Part shown: positions 42,401-50,587 of the stretch, piece after piece
Position numbering within the stretch: position 1 is the stretch's first letter
Layout of the letters: each line of letters starts with the position of its first letter
From: Manduca sexta
Taxonomy: Eukaryota; Arthropoda; Insecta; Lepidoptera; Sphingidae
Direction: 5' to 3'
Assembly (NCBI RefSeq): GCF_014839805.1
Contig: NC_051117.1
Coordinates: 5,332,001-5,396,000 of the forward strand
Length of the DNA stretch: 64,000 nucleotides
Translations under genes and position numbers: made by a program
Notes under the pieces: generated by a model
Database searches by the model: none
Told to the model about the DNA's origin: nothing
Seen by the model: only the letters and a program-made list of their open reading frames with translations

Positions 42401-45400
42401 AACAAACAGAAGACCAGGAGTTTAGGTATGGTTCGGTATTTATGCTATTGATCGATATGGGAAAGTAGCTTGCTTGCTCAGTATTTTGAATTTTACCAAG
42501 TTTAATATGAAAAGAAACTGTATATAACTGAGTTAGTAATTAGGAGAAATGGTGGTTTAAATATTTCAAGGGACAGTAATTCATATCCATCTTTTTAAAA
42601 TCATTTGTATTCAATTGAAACACTACCATAACCCATATTACCGGGTGATACCATTCACAATCGCGATGAATCTAGCTATATCCGTAGGTCCTATTAGAAG
42701 GATTTATTAAAATGACCTCTAATAAAATGTGCATAGAGATAGTAATAGAGCCCCCCTCCCCAGGCGGCATCCCGCCGCTGGTGCGGCTGGTGTCGCACGA
42801 GAACCCGGACGTGTGCCGCAACGCGTGCGGCGCGCTGCGCAACCTGTCGTACGGCCGCCAGAACGACGAGAACAAGCGCGCCATCCGCGACGCGGGCGGC
42901 ATCCCCGCGCTCATGGCGCTGCTGTGCCGCACCAACGACATGGAGGTCAGCACACCACATACCGTACCACACTGTACAGGCTCATTTTGATATTGCGTCA
43001 CTAAATGAAACCACGTACTTGTCTTCACCTTTGCTGACATTGTGCCAAAAATCATCCATTAATAACTAATATTTTCACCAAAAATCCTGGTTTTAGTTTT
43101 CTGATTTTTTTTATCCTTTTATAATTTAATGCGAATATGAAGTGTACGTAAGTGTATTTCTGACTGAAAGTAAGATGTTATCACTGCAAGGAATTCTCTT
43201 AGAAAAGTAGTAGTGGCTTTAGGGCGCATCAAATTTAAATTACTTTTTATTAATATTATTATTAGATGTCTGTGGTCGTCAGCTTTACGCCCTTTTATCA
43301 AGTAACACTGACAATAAATTGTATCGATAAGCTATTCCTCTATAACTTAAGGGGTTAAGATATGTAAAACTCAACTTTATGTCCACTTTGGGCGTCCTGC
43401 AAAAAATAATGTAAGCATTCTATGTAAATATTTTTCAAGAAATAAGTAGTTTGGCTTTTGGTCTTTTGCACAGCAGCGTATTTTTTTTATTAAACACGAT
43501 ACCGTGAATAAAATCATAATTAATATCTGCCAAACATCGCTCAACGGTAAGAATTTTACATCGTTAACATTTCGATATCTCTCTTATTTACTTGAGTTAA
43601 CTATATTCTGAAATAATACTATACTCTATTTTTAAATACACTCATCTTGTTTTTTAATACCGTTATATATAACAAAATATTTAATTATTTTTAAAACGCC
43701 TACTCAAACAACAGTTTATAGTAACAGGAATATTTGCAGTTACGCGCAGTCAGGCGCTCTCACAAATTGATGTCGACATCATTTCATCTAGGATGTGTAT
43801 ATTATGTACTAAGTAACATTAAATATTTTAAAATATTATATACACTCTATTTAAAATTAGAAAACACAAATAAGAATTAAAAATATTAACATGTGATTTG
43901 AACTTGGTCTAATTTATATTAAATGCCTTACCCTTCCATACTAAAGGTTTTGACAAACTACAATATTTTTAGGTAACTATGTATATTTTGTCACTCGCAG
44001 TCACTCGGTTACTAAGGAAATTTCGGTGTTGCGATATATTAGAATAATTGGAATTTAGGTGTGGGTGGATGTTTGAATTATTTTAATACAAATATTGATA
44101 TTATGGATCAATGGTCACTAGACAGAAACATATGTTAGATTTGGTAATGCTGGCCACCATTTTGAATATTATTATTTTGGGCTCCGTTTTAAAGTCGATA
44201 CCTGGACATGTTTTGGACCACAAAACAAGAGCTTAGTACACACTAGAGCCGATTTTTAGACTAGCAAGTTCTCGCAGTACTATATGGCATAAGAACTTTT
44301 AAACACGTTTATCTTAGCGGAAATATTTTTATAAGTTTATACAAATGGGATTTTTAATTTGATCTTGGAGACAGTTTGAGACCCTGGGAAGAATATAGGT
44401 TCCCGGAAAATATACAGCGTGACTTATATAACGGAAAACTTAAGCCCGAAAAACTTTATAAAGCGGGCGGGGCTGCGGGCAAAAGCTAGTACATAATATT
44501 TTCAAACGTAATTTTGACACACCTAATATTTTGACAATCAAGGATGTAATTGTACAATACTGTGTAGCTACACGTACCGCCATCTAGTTATCTTTGGTGT
44601 AGCGCCCAAGGTCAACGCTCAAGGGCACTGGCCTCACTTCCATTCTTAAATCAAAATCAAATTACACCTGTTAGATATCGCTTAAACGCCACCTATCATT
44701 TCGTTTTCCAGGTCAAAGAGCTAGTGACCGGCGTAATATGGAACATGTCATCGTGCGAGGACCTCAAGCAGTCGATAATAGACGACGCGGCGCAGGTGAT
44801 CGTTAACAAAGTTATCATACCGCACTCCGGATGGCATCCTACCACGCCCGGGGAGACGTATTGGTCTGTTGGTTAGTGTTTTATTGCATCACTGAAATTT
44901 TCATTAGGAATTTTCTCAATTTAAACATCTACCTCCCTTAATCTATATTCCTCATTGAGTTTTAAAGCTGTGAGTACATATAATATGATCTCTGGTATTG
45001 TGCATACTTATCAGGGGACACAATTGCACATTTGTCACCCCAGCCAAAAAAAAAATTGTATCGACAGTTCAAATGTACGCAAACCGAGAAAACACTGGTG
45101 TCTTAATCTTAACACACTCAATTAGCCGAGTATTGGTAACTATATTAGTCATGAGCTGTGGCGATGTATAGTTTACAATGAATGTAACGTCATGTTCCAG
45201 TGTTCAGGAACGCGTCAGGCGTGCTGCGCAACGCGTCGTCAGCGGGCGAGTACGCGCGCCGCCGCCTGCGCTGCCTGGCGGGGCTCGCCGAGGTCATGCT
45301 GTACGTGGTGCGCGTGGGCATCCGGACCAACGCCATCGGCACCAAGATGCTGGAAAACTGCGTGTGCGTGCTCAGGAACTTATCCTACAGGTACGTATAG

Positions 45401-48078
45401 AAATAATGTTTACATGCGTGTTTCTATGTTCAATAACATGATTGGGTTTATGAGTTGCCATCGAGGTTATCGCGACGTACCAACTGGTGCTTAGGCTTAT
45501 TATTGGAGGTTAATTATTAACAATTTATCAGATAAACTGCGCTTCCTATTTTATTGGATATAAAAATTACCACCAGACTTCATGGACAGTCTCTTGTCAT
45601 GTGTGGACTTGAATCGGATCCCAATAGAAAACAGCTTGTGTAAGAGTAGGTAGTACCTATGATCTTATTAGTAAATAATATGTTGTAGGTGTCAAGAAAT
45701 CGAAGATCCGTTGTACGACACAAGGGCGCCACCTACACAGTCGTCGGGCCGAGGCGAGGATACAGGCGAGCGCTTCCAAAGGTAAACTATGTATGTTTCT
45801 TAATTCCATTTTAGTTTCCAGTGTATTGCTTGATTGATATCCGACTACACAAAACAGCCTTGTAATCTTCCTCGTTAGTTTCAATCCCAGTAAAGTATTT
45901 GTTGATTAAAATGTCGCTATTTTAAACTTGCGACATTTGTTACAAATCAATCTTTGAATATCATTTATTTGACTTTACAAATACATGTGTTTTATACAGA
46001 TATACAATGATAACATTATTTCGCACTCAAATATTTCAGGTGAAAATCTAGGCTGTTTTGGTGGCAGTAAAAAGAAGAAAGAAGGCTCTTCGTCTTCTAA
46101 CTCAACCAGCCCTCTGGGCAAGAGTGAACCGGACTCGCAGGCGCTCGAAACGGGCAACTCTCAGTTGGGCTACAGCGTGCCGAAGGGGACTGAAATGCTG
46201 TGGTCGCCTGAGGTGAGATATCGATATTGATTGGAATAATACAGGTGGTATATGAAGAGAAAATTTGATAAAAAATCATTAGTTTGTTTTAATCGATTAG
46301 TTATCGATACATCAATAATCGTTTCTTAGTTGTTTGTGTGTAATAAATATTTCTATTTATCGTATATAATCAAATTTAATTACTTGCAAATAATTCATCA
46401 ATTATGTAACATAATGAGATAAAGCTAGTGAAGCGTCATTGTTCCAACAAATCATACCTAATCGATATAAAATCGATGCAAATATATATCGATTCCAATA
46501 ATGCCTGACTCAGTAGTGCAGTTAAGATTGTTGACGACTGCCCCGCTGTCATGTCAGTAAAGTAATACTGGGATTTTTTCTGTTGTATGTATATGTGTAT
46601 GCAACTGTCCAGGTGGTGCCGCTGTACATGGCTCTGCTGCAGAGCTGCTCAAACCCGGAGACGCTGGAGGCGGCGGCGGGCGCGCTGCAGAACCTCGCCG
46701 CGTGCTACTGGCAGCCCTCCATCGACATCAGAGCCGCTGTCAGGAAGGAAAAAGGTGTGGTATTGTACAAATGTCGATCACGAGAATCATGACATCTCAG
46801 GTATCGATTTTAATCTTTACATATTTTTAGAAATTAATACAATATTCGATTGTATTGCCAAATGTGTAGATAATTTTTTGAGTAATTGCCAAGTTGCTTG
46901 AGTTTAGAAAGGATTTTATATCATCCAAGGTCGATTTCTAAGTTCTGCATTATATATTTCAAGTTTAATTGATATAGCTTGTAAACAGTACAACCATACA
47001 GCCACATTATCTGTTTATGCAATACTAATAAGAGTCGCTTCTCTGCCAGGTCTACCAATCCTTGTGGAACTCCTGCGCATGGAAGTGGACCGCGTGGTGT
47101 GCGCGGTGGCTACAGCACTGCGAAACCTGGCCATCGATCAGCGCAATAAGGAGCTTATTGGCAAGTACGCCATGCGGGATCTCGTACAGAAGCTGCCGAG
47201 CGGGAACCAACAGCACGATCAGGTGAGATTACATTTTGATATTACTTTACTGGTTTGGTTAAAGGTGAAGATAGTCATGAGCGGTGTGATAGATTTTGTT
47301 TTTAAAGATTATGGTGTAAGGAATGAATAGAGAATTGGGGGTAGTTATTCATGCCATGGCGTAAAATGCCAAGTATACCACAAGTACCAATAAGTAGATA
47401 AAACGGCCGTTTGTTTTCTCAGTTCAATAAATTAATTAAAATTTTACTTAGCAAGTTGAATGTTGTGAGTTAAATAGTAAATATTTGTTGTATGATGACT
47501 GTCGTAGGGCACATCAGACGACACCATAGCTGCTGTATTAGCGACGTTAAACGAAGTGATCAAAAAGAGTGGAGAGTTCTCGCGCTCTTTGCTGGAGGCG
47601 GGCGGCGTCGAGCGGCTCCTCAACCTCACCAAGCAGCGGCACTGACACACGCCCAGGGTGCTCAAGTTTGCAGGTCAGTACCATTTATAGCTATAAATTT
47701 ATATATTTTCACACCTTATCTTCAGATATGGTGACAGATAATCTAAAGAACTATTGATGCATTAATGTACAGCACGGAACGCTCGTACGATTTCTTTGAC
47801 CCCGTGAGTTATCAGTGGTTTTATATTTTTTTTTTCTTTGCATAAACATAAAAATCAAGAATAAAATTATAATTGCTCAATTGCGATATATTTAGTATCA
47901 CCGCGACAGCACTCGGTAAGAGTATTCCCTAACCCGTACACGTCGGCAGGTCAAGTGCTGGTGACGATGTGGTCGCACGCGGAGCTGCGCGAGGTGTACC
48001 GCAAGCACGGCTGGCGCGAGGCGGACTTCCTCACGCCCGCGCGCGCCCCAGCCCCGCGCCCTCCGCCGCCAGCGGTAA

Positions 48079-48122
<44 letters not shown>

Positions 48123-50007
48123 ATACACACAGGGCGGTCAAGTGGGGATAATGAAAAAAAATCTTGATATATAGTGTTGTAGAAAAAAAAAAAAATTCGT
48201 GGCTGGTGGGTCTTGAACGCAGGCCTAAATTGCTGAGGTTAACAAAGCGAGAAGGGCCGAAATCTTGAACATATATGGGTACAATCCTGTGTGTTATTCT
48301 ACTAATGACACAGGGTTGCAGTTAATTATTTTCTCAAGTAACTGTCTGACGCTCTCTGTCACACTATCAACTATTATGTCATCAGTATCTCGAACTCGAA
48401 TTTACGCGTATCGTATAGTTACCGTATTTGTTACACCAACATTTTTGTATGAAAATTTGAACAGCGCCCCGGTGAGCGTATTTGGAACTAAAATACGGCA
48501 GCGTGAACATAGCGCGCAAACTTCGCATACTAAATCGTGTAACCATGGTAACGGTTATTTAAAATGTATGAGAATCGGCAAAATTTGTTGTTTTGCATTA
48601 TATTGTTGTCAGACCAACTATGGAGACATACATAAACGTTAACTTATTCGATACGATTACTATACGATGCTGCGTAAATTATTACAAAGGTGTAGCGTGC
48701 ACAACTATTCTGTGATACTATAGCGTTCAAGATCCATGCCTCGACCTTTACGGAACTCTATGCGTCCCAAAGTCAAAATGAAGAAAACCTGACTTCAACC
48801 ACTTGACCGAACAATACAATTAACTGACTATATGACATTTTAATAACGAAAACAAAAGTACGCAAATATTTTCATATTTACAAATCATTGCTGATTTAAT
48901 TTACCTAATGCGTTGAAAACCATTACAACTGTAGATGGTAGAAATCGGGTAATTTAAGTATTATTTTCCTATCAATATCGAATCGTCCGTTTCGAATAAG
49001 AGTTTAAAACCAACAACATAAAGTCTGAAATTAAACAATTACCTGATTTTACATCAATTGTACATTTGTGTATATGTTTATATAATGTAATGTGTGTGAT
49101 GTTGTATATTCATTCATACTCATGGTCGCTATGTGAATCTTGCACTAATATCTTAACCTGCTCACCCACTAACTTAATAGTCGGTGTTCGTATTGCACAG
49201 CCTGTAAATTTGTTTCACATATAACAAATGTATGTCAAATAAATGAAAAATACGGTTCGTGAATATGTTTTATGTGATAGATCTATGCCGTAGACAATTT
49301 TGTTTATGGTATGAAAAAACCCGTTCATGATTGTTGCGGTTTTGCTGTTCGTGAGATTATTGAGTCCTAGCTATGTTTTCCTCTTTTCAATCCACAATCT
49401 TCCTATTTGTTAGGTAATAAATACATTCAAATCTTCTTTTTGAAGTGTTGTTGTCTATGACCAGTGGTATACATTTGCCATCTGATTAACCTGCTTATTA
49501 AGGCTATTTTCTGTGTAATAGAAATGTAACTGTTATATTTCTAGTAAGTTGAATATCTAGTTAGTAGTTTCTGAAATGAATTAGGGGCATGTTATACCGC
49601 CGGTCGAAGGGTCGACGTTAAAAATAACAAGAAAAAGATCGATAGCCAGTAGCTGTCAAATTAATTTGGGACTATGTTATATCGAAACTATTAGTCCGAA
49701 TATAAGGGCAGTGTGGTGAACTAAGGCTCAAACAATCTTAGTGGTGGAGACCGGAACCATCAGTGGGACAGGGTTGGTATTACTATACCGAAGATGTGAC
49801 GGTGTGCAAGATTCACGTATCGCTGTGGCGGTAGTGTAGCGAGTCGCGTGTACATAACGCCGGGTTGGCGCGGCAGGTCAGGGCACGCCGTCGTCGGGCG
49901 CGGGCGCGCCGCACTCGCCCAACAACGCCAACAGCACGCTCAGCCGGCCCATGGCCTCCACCGGCGGCACGCGCTACGAGGACCGCACTATACGCAGGCA
50001 TCGCGAG
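12419..50007 (+). CDS. p120ctn: p120-catenin/delta-catenin family armadillo protein, copy 1 (18 exons joined, 3' incomplete)
   Basis: Seen: 18 exons with consensus AG/GT borders join in phase from the ATG at 12419 (exon 1) to 50007, giving about 832 residues before the gene leaves the contig. Residues ~1-270 are Gly/Tyr/His/Pro-rich without a recognised domain; ~275-765 form the armadillo domain, with motifs such as [47 protein letters not shown] and [15 protein letters not shown]; ~765-832 start a Ser/Pro-rich tail. Known of the family: p120/ARVCF/delta-catenins bind the cadherin juxtamembrane segment, stabilise junctions and modulate Rho GTPases. The motifs are closest, from memory, to delta-catenin/ARVCF, and insects usually have one such gene, so p120ctn is inferred. 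No signal peptide or membrane segment is visible. Odd: exon 12 carries +1 base, exon 17 lacks 4 bases, and exon 16 has an in-frame TGA relative to the second copy, so this copy as written does not encode a full protein. Confidence 0.88.
13796..13870 (+). repeat. SINE/LINE tail remnant
   Basis: GGTCGGTACTTTACTTACCATCAGGTG followed within ~40 bp by an A run matches, from memory, a common lepidopteran retroposon tail (TACTTACCATCAGGTGA...). Abbreviated motif: TTACTTACCATCAGGTG. Confidence 0.4.
14801..14980 (+). CDS. Candidate cassette exon in intron 1 (180 bp, 60 codons)
   Basis: Pyrimidine-rich TTGTCTCATATCTTGCGTAG precedes 14801 and a strong donor CG|GTAAGT follows 14980. Entering in phase 2 from exon 1, the 180 bases are fully open and leave in phase 2, which again fits exon 2 (CG + C = Arg). 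The encoded segment includes [19 protein letters not shown] and [18 protein letters not shown], and is richer in GC and in coding-like codons than the flanks. The acceptor is a TAGTAG tandem (NAGNAG), so a 177-base version starting at 14804 would be equally in phase. I do not recognise the peptide. It could also be the first coding exon of an alternative transcript starting at an internal Met, or a chance open stretch. Confidence 0.42.
26058..26128. promoter_or_regulatory. Pair of TGACGTCA palindromes in a GC-richer island of intron 1
   Basis: TGACGTCA occurs at 26058-26065 and 26121-26128, with a third at 25289-25296. The 70 bases between the first two are GC-richer than the surrounding intron. 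A CREB/ATF-bound element is possible; no direct support. Confidence 0.3.
26515..28290 (+). repeat. Three diverged copies of an unidentified repeat within 1.8 kb
   Basis: Segments at about 26515-26680, 27240-27420 and 28160-28290 share in order ATTATATTC(G/A)CACACTA, CGACAATT, ACCGCGACA, CGATTA, TTAATACTTGTT-like and GTTGGGT-like motifs. The third copy keeps only the last part. No ORF or ends identified. Confidence 0.45.
27540..27640 (+). mobile_element. LINE 3' end remnant with GATGATGAT tail
   Basis: GATGCGGGCCGC ... GGGGGAGCCCCATGTTCATC, then AGTTGACATCCTGCGGCTGA and TGATGATGAT resemble the 3' end of abundant lepidopteran non-LTR elements (RTE-like, from memory). No reverse transcriptase frame remains. 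Confidence 0.45.
33578..33648 (+). repeat. SINE remnant
   Basis: CCAAGCCGCATTGGGCCGGC and GTGCGGACTGAGGCTTAGCC before a T-rich run resemble the CGCACTAGGCCAGCGTGGTGG / ACTAAGGCCTAATCC part of the SINE at 38204, strongly decayed. Confidence 0.4.
35037..35307. repeat. Two tandem diverged copies of a ~120-130-bp unit
   Basis: 35037-35153 (AAAGGAAACCCTACACAACATATAGG ... CGGGTTATGTGGACC, abbreviated) and 35178-35307 repeat the same order of motifs: ACAACATATAGGTA, ATGCATAAAT, GATGATGATT, AAGGGAAGCCG, TTATGTGGACC-like. It resembles a dispersed lepidopteran repeat; not a gene. Confidence 0.6.
35553..35620 (+). mobile_element. hAT-like terminal repeat remnant
   Basis: CAGTCTTTCTCAAACTTTTT resembles the CAGTGGTTCTCAAACTTTTT-type end of hAT elements. 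No partner end or transposase is visible nearby, so this is weak. Confidence 0.3.
35750..36028. mobile_element. MITE with ~89-bp terminal inverted repeats next to exon 2
   Basis: The left arm (35750-35839, TTAAGGTTATAGCTCAAGGT...) returns as an almost perfect reverse complement at 35939-36028 (...ACCTTAAGCTATAACCTTAA), around a ~100-bp centre. Both ends carry TTAA, which may be the target duplication. No ORF. The right end is 47 bp before exon 2. Family not identified. Confidence 0.85.
36076..36196 (+). CDS. p120ctn: Exon 2 of p120ctn
   Basis: Flanked by TTGTTGCAG and GTAAGT. One base completes the Arg of exon 1, then 40 codons (residues ~15-54) read [19 protein letters not shown], an acidic Ser/Thr stretch and AHQHHLAMQ. 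It lies in the low-complexity N-terminus and has strong GC bias at third positions. It is present once in the window, because copy 2 starts downstream. Confidence 0.82.
36577..36702 (+). CDS. p120ctn: Exon 3 of p120ctn
   Basis: 42 codons between TTATTCTCAG and GTAAGA, phase 0 at both ends (residues ~55-96). The peptide is Gly/Tyr/His-rich ([18 protein letters not shown], then [17 protein letters not shown]). No domain recognised; it continues the disordered N-terminus. Present once in the window. Confidence 0.85.
38204..38538 (+). mobile_element. tRNA-derived SINE inserted at the exon 4 acceptor, copy 1
   Basis: A perfect pol III A box (TAGCCTAGTTGG, 38219-38230) and B box (GGTTCAAATCC, 38264-38274) head a ~335-bp body that ends in a TTA-rich tail (GGGCTGATATTATTATTATT). 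It is flanked by 13-bp direct repeats TTTCTCCAGGTGA at 38191-38203 and 38539-38551. The sequence resembles an abundant lepidopteran SINE from memory. The target site was the intron 3/exon 4 junction. Confidence 0.92.
38548..38712 (+). CDS. p120ctn: Exon 4 of p120ctn, copy 1
   Basis: 55 codons, phase 0 to 0 (residues ~97-151), [15 protein letters not shown], a Gly-rich run, then [20 protein letters not shown]. The acceptor TTTCTCCAG lies inside a 13-bp duplication made by a SINE inserted immediately upstream, so its original polypyrimidine tract and branch point now lie about 350 bp away and have been replaced by the TTA-rich SINE tail. Confidence 0.85.
39034..39119 (+). CDS. p120ctn: Exon 5 of p120ctn, copy 1
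   Basis: Between GTGTGATCAG and GTAAGC, phase 0 to 2 (residues ~152-180): [17 protein letters not shown] then [11 protein letters not shown], the last Arg being completed by exon 6. Ser/Pro/Gly-rich linker. Copy 2 has a 6-base shorter, still in-frame version. Confidence 0.82.
39955..40090 (+). repeat. Retroposon remnant in intron 5, copy 1
   Basis: GGGATAGGCTCGCCCTCTATC, TTTGCGTCTCTGCCTACCC, ATACAGGGATACAGGCGTGA and a TATGTATGTA tail follow the layout of a common lepidopteran SINE. Motifs given in parts; the 5' end is degraded. Confidence 0.45.
41480..41621 (+). CDS. p120ctn: Exon 6 of p120ctn, copy 1
   Basis: Between ATAATTGCAG and GTCAGT, phase 2 to 0 (residues ~180-227). Reads [20 protein letters not shown], then a Tyr-rich part and a Pro/Gln/His tail ending QPPPFK. 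Tyr-rich N-termini are typical of p120-family proteins and often carry tyrosine phosphorylation sites; here that is inference only. Confidence 0.85.
41824..41920 (+). CDS. p120ctn: Exon 7 of p120ctn, copy 1
   Basis: Between GCCTCAACAG and GTAAGC, phase 0 to 1 (residues ~228-260): [18 protein letters not shown] then [14 protein letters not shown]. The acidic helical end lies just before the armadillo domain. The exon is unchanged in copy 2. Confidence 0.87.
42246..42425 (+). CDS. p120ctn: Exon 8 of p120ctn, copy 1 (start of armadillo domain)
   Basis: Between GTTATTCCAG and GTATGG, phase 1 to 1 (residues ~260-320). After a Gly-rich start it reads [35 protein letters not shown] and [12 protein letters not shown]: the first armadillo repeat of the p120 family, with the typical NAAAYLQHL helix. 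Confidence 0.93.
42764..42945 (+). CDS. p120ctn: Exon 9 of p120ctn, copy 1 (armadillo repeats)
   Basis: Between CCCTCCCCAG and GTCAGC, phase 1 to 0 (residues ~320-380). Reads [56 protein letters not shown]. The H3 signature GALRNLSYG and the following GGIPALM mark consecutive armadillo repeats. This copy is intact; copy 2 carries a shifted block inside it. Confidence 0.95.
42946..44711 (+). other. Intron 9, copy 1
   Basis: AT-rich intron with the Helitron-like end at 44340-44489; nothing else recognised. The counterpart is 56323-58091. Confidence 0.7.
44340..44489 (+). mobile_element. Helitron-like 3' end remnant in intron 9, copy 1
   Basis: Ends GGCTGCGGGCAAAAGCTAG followed by T, resembling the GC-rich hairpin plus CTAG|T end common in lepidopteran Helitrons. 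The preceding ~150 bp (GAGACCCTGGGAAGAATATAG...) looks like its interior; the 5' end is not found. Confidence 0.45.
44712..44871 (+). CDS. p120ctn: Exon 10 of p120ctn, copy 1 (armadillo repeats)
   Basis: Between CGTTTTCCAG and GTTAGT, phase 0 to 1 (residues ~381-434): [33 protein letters not shown] and [18 protein letters not shown]. The VIIPHSGW motif is shared by vertebrate p120, ARVCF and delta-catenin and is one of the strongest family markers here. Confidence 0.95.
45201..45390 (+). CDS. p120ctn: Exon 11 of p120ctn, copy 1 (armadillo repeats)
   Basis: Between CATGTTCCAG and GTACGT, phase 1 to 2 (residues ~434-497): [39 protein letters not shown] and [14 protein letters not shown]. Intact here; copy 2 has two extra bases near the LAEVML codons. 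Confidence 0.95.
45689..45781 (+). CDS. p120ctn: Exon 12 of p120ctn, copy 1 (carries +1 base)
   Basis: Between ATGTTGTAG and GTAAAC. Reads [20 protein letters not shown], then the frame slips: this copy has GGGCCGAGGCGAGG where copy 2 has GGGCCAGGCGAGG. With copy 2's sequence the exon ends in phase 1 and joins exon 13 as ...SASK-GENLGCF; with this copy's extra G the join meets a stop. The segment starts the poorly ordered loop within the armadillo domain. Confidence 0.82.
46040..46212 (+). CDS. p120ctn: Exon 13 of p120ctn, copy 1 (lysine-rich armadillo loop)
   Basis: Between AATATTTCAG and GTGAGA, phase 1 to 0 (residues ~528-585): [20 protein letters not shown], then Ser/Asn/Thr-rich sequence and [15 protein letters not shown]. 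The KKKK cluster in a Ser-rich loop matches the place of the basic, nuclear-localisation-like insert of p120-family proteins; function here is inferred. Confidence 0.9.
46613..46754 (+). CDS. p120ctn: Exon 14 of p120ctn, copy 1 (armadillo repeats)
   Basis: Between CAACTGTCCAG and GTGTGG, phase 0 to 1 (residues ~586-633): [40 protein letters not shown] and [15 protein letters not shown] is the repeat H3 motif; [17 protein letters not shown] across the next junction is shared with delta-catenin from memory. Confidence 0.95.
47050..47222 (+). CDS. p120ctn: Exon 15 of p120ctn, copy 1 (armadillo repeats)
   Basis: Between TCTCTGCCAG and GTGAGA, phase 1 to 0 (residues ~633-690): [40 protein letters not shown] and [32 protein letters not shown] is highly conserved across the family. 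Copy 2 encodes the same peptide. Confidence 0.96.
47508..47673 (+). CDS. p120ctn: Exon 16 of p120ctn, copy 1 (in-frame TGA)
   Basis: Between CTGTCGTAG and GTCAGT, phase 0 to 1 (residues ~691-746): [45 protein letters not shown], then TGA at 47643-47645 where copy 2 has CGA. After it the frame continues [10 protein letters not shown] and joins exon 17, as expected for the last armadillo helix. A single C-to-T change in a CpG explains the stop; either a real nonsense allele or a base error. Confidence 0.9.
47950..48074 (+). CDS. p120ctn: Exon 17 of p120ctn, copy 1 (4 bases shorter than copy 2)
   Basis: Between CGTCGGCAG and GTAACT. Reads [20 protein letters not shown] and [12 protein letters not shown], matching the family's QVL..MW..xxLRxxYKKxGW end of the armadillo domain. 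The GC-rich Pro/Ala end lacks 4 bases relative to copy 2 and leaves in the wrong phase for exon 18. Copy 2 leaves in phase 1, which fits. Confidence 0.88.
48078..48131 (+). repeat. (CA)n microsatellite after exon 17, copy 1
   Basis: About 25 CA units with a few AA/AT breaks begin a few bases after the exon 17 donor. Repeat length differs from copy 2, as expected for two alleles. Confidence 0.95.
48132..49704 (+). other. Intron 17, copy 1
   Basis: After the CA microsatellite, no gene or recognised element until the SINE remnant at 49705. Around 48200 GGTGGGTCTTGAACGCAGG resembles a reverse-strand B box of a decayed tRNA-type retroposon. Counterpart 61772-63362. Confidence 0.6.
49705..49785 (+). 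repeat. SINE 3' remnant before exon 18, copy 1
   Basis: GGGCAGTGTGGTGAACTAAG, TTAGTGGTGGAGACCGGAAC and CATCAGTGGGACAGGG match in order the 3' part of the SINE at 38204 (GCCAGCGTGGTGGACTAAGG ... CAGCAGTGGGC), with decay. Confidence 0.5.
49877..50007 (+). CDS. p120ctn: Exon 18 of p120ctn, copy 1 (C-terminal tail)
   Basis: Between GCGCGGCAG and GTAACG, phase 1 to 0 (residues ~789-832): [43 protein letters not shown]. Ser/Pro/Asn-rich disordered tail. The gene must continue, as a donor follows and no stop is met, but the contig ends 80 bp later. Confidence 0.82.
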
Positions 50008-50087
50008 GTAACGCACACACACACAACACAACTAGTGATTATTGTCTTATTGGATGCAACTTTTGTTATGCTCTATTTATATAAAAA

Positions 50088-50587
50088 NNNNNNNNNNNNN
50101 NNNNNNNNNNNNNNNNNNNNNNNNNNNNNNNNNNNNNNNNNNNNNNNNNNNNNNNNNNNNNNNNNNNNNNNNNNNNNNNNNNNNNNNNNNNNNNNNNNNN
50201 NNNNNNNNNNNNNNNNNNNNNNNNNNNNNNNNNNNNNNNNNNNNNNNNNNNNNNNNNNNNNNNNNNNNNNNNNNNNNNNNNNNNNNNNNNNNNNNNNNNN
50301 NNNNNNNNNNNNNNNNNNNNNNNNNNNNNNNNNNNNNNNNNNNNNNNNNNNNNNNNNNNNNNNNNNNNNNNNNNNNNNNNNNNNNNNNNNNNNNNNNNNN
50401 NNNNNNNNNNNNNNNNNNNNNNNNNNNNNNNNNNNNNNNNNNNNNNNNNNNNNNNNNNNNNNNNNNNNNNNNNNNNNNNNNNNNNNNNNNNNNNNNNNNN
50501 NNNNNNNNNNNNNNNNNNNNNNNNNNNNNNNNNNNNNNNNNNNNNNNNNNNNNNNNNNNNNNNNNNNNNNNNNNNNNNNNNNNNNNN
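50088..50587. other. Assembly gap (500 N) between contigs 2 and 3
   Basis: Exactly 500 unknown bases. Sequence left of it (37294-50087) is repeated right of it (50588-63745). Open frames that appear to run through the N run are artefacts. Confidence 0.99.

Larger units (their letters stand above)
37294..50087 (+). repeat. Direct repeat B, copy 1 (end of contig 2)
   Basis: Matches 50588-63745 from GATATTGTGTAACACCATCTC to CTCTATTTATATAAAAA, covering intron 3 to the start of intron 18 of p120ctn. It ends exactly at the gap. Confidence 0.97.

Noticed and set aside
42672..43055. 127-codon minus-strand frame over exon 9
   Set aside because: Antisense shadow of the armadillo exon.
47898..48128. 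Cys/Val-rich minus-strand frame after exon 17
   Set aside because: Shadow of exon 17 and the CA microsatellite.
48195..48245. tRNA-like B box on the minus strand
   Set aside because: No matching A box or cloverleaf; at most a decayed SINE.
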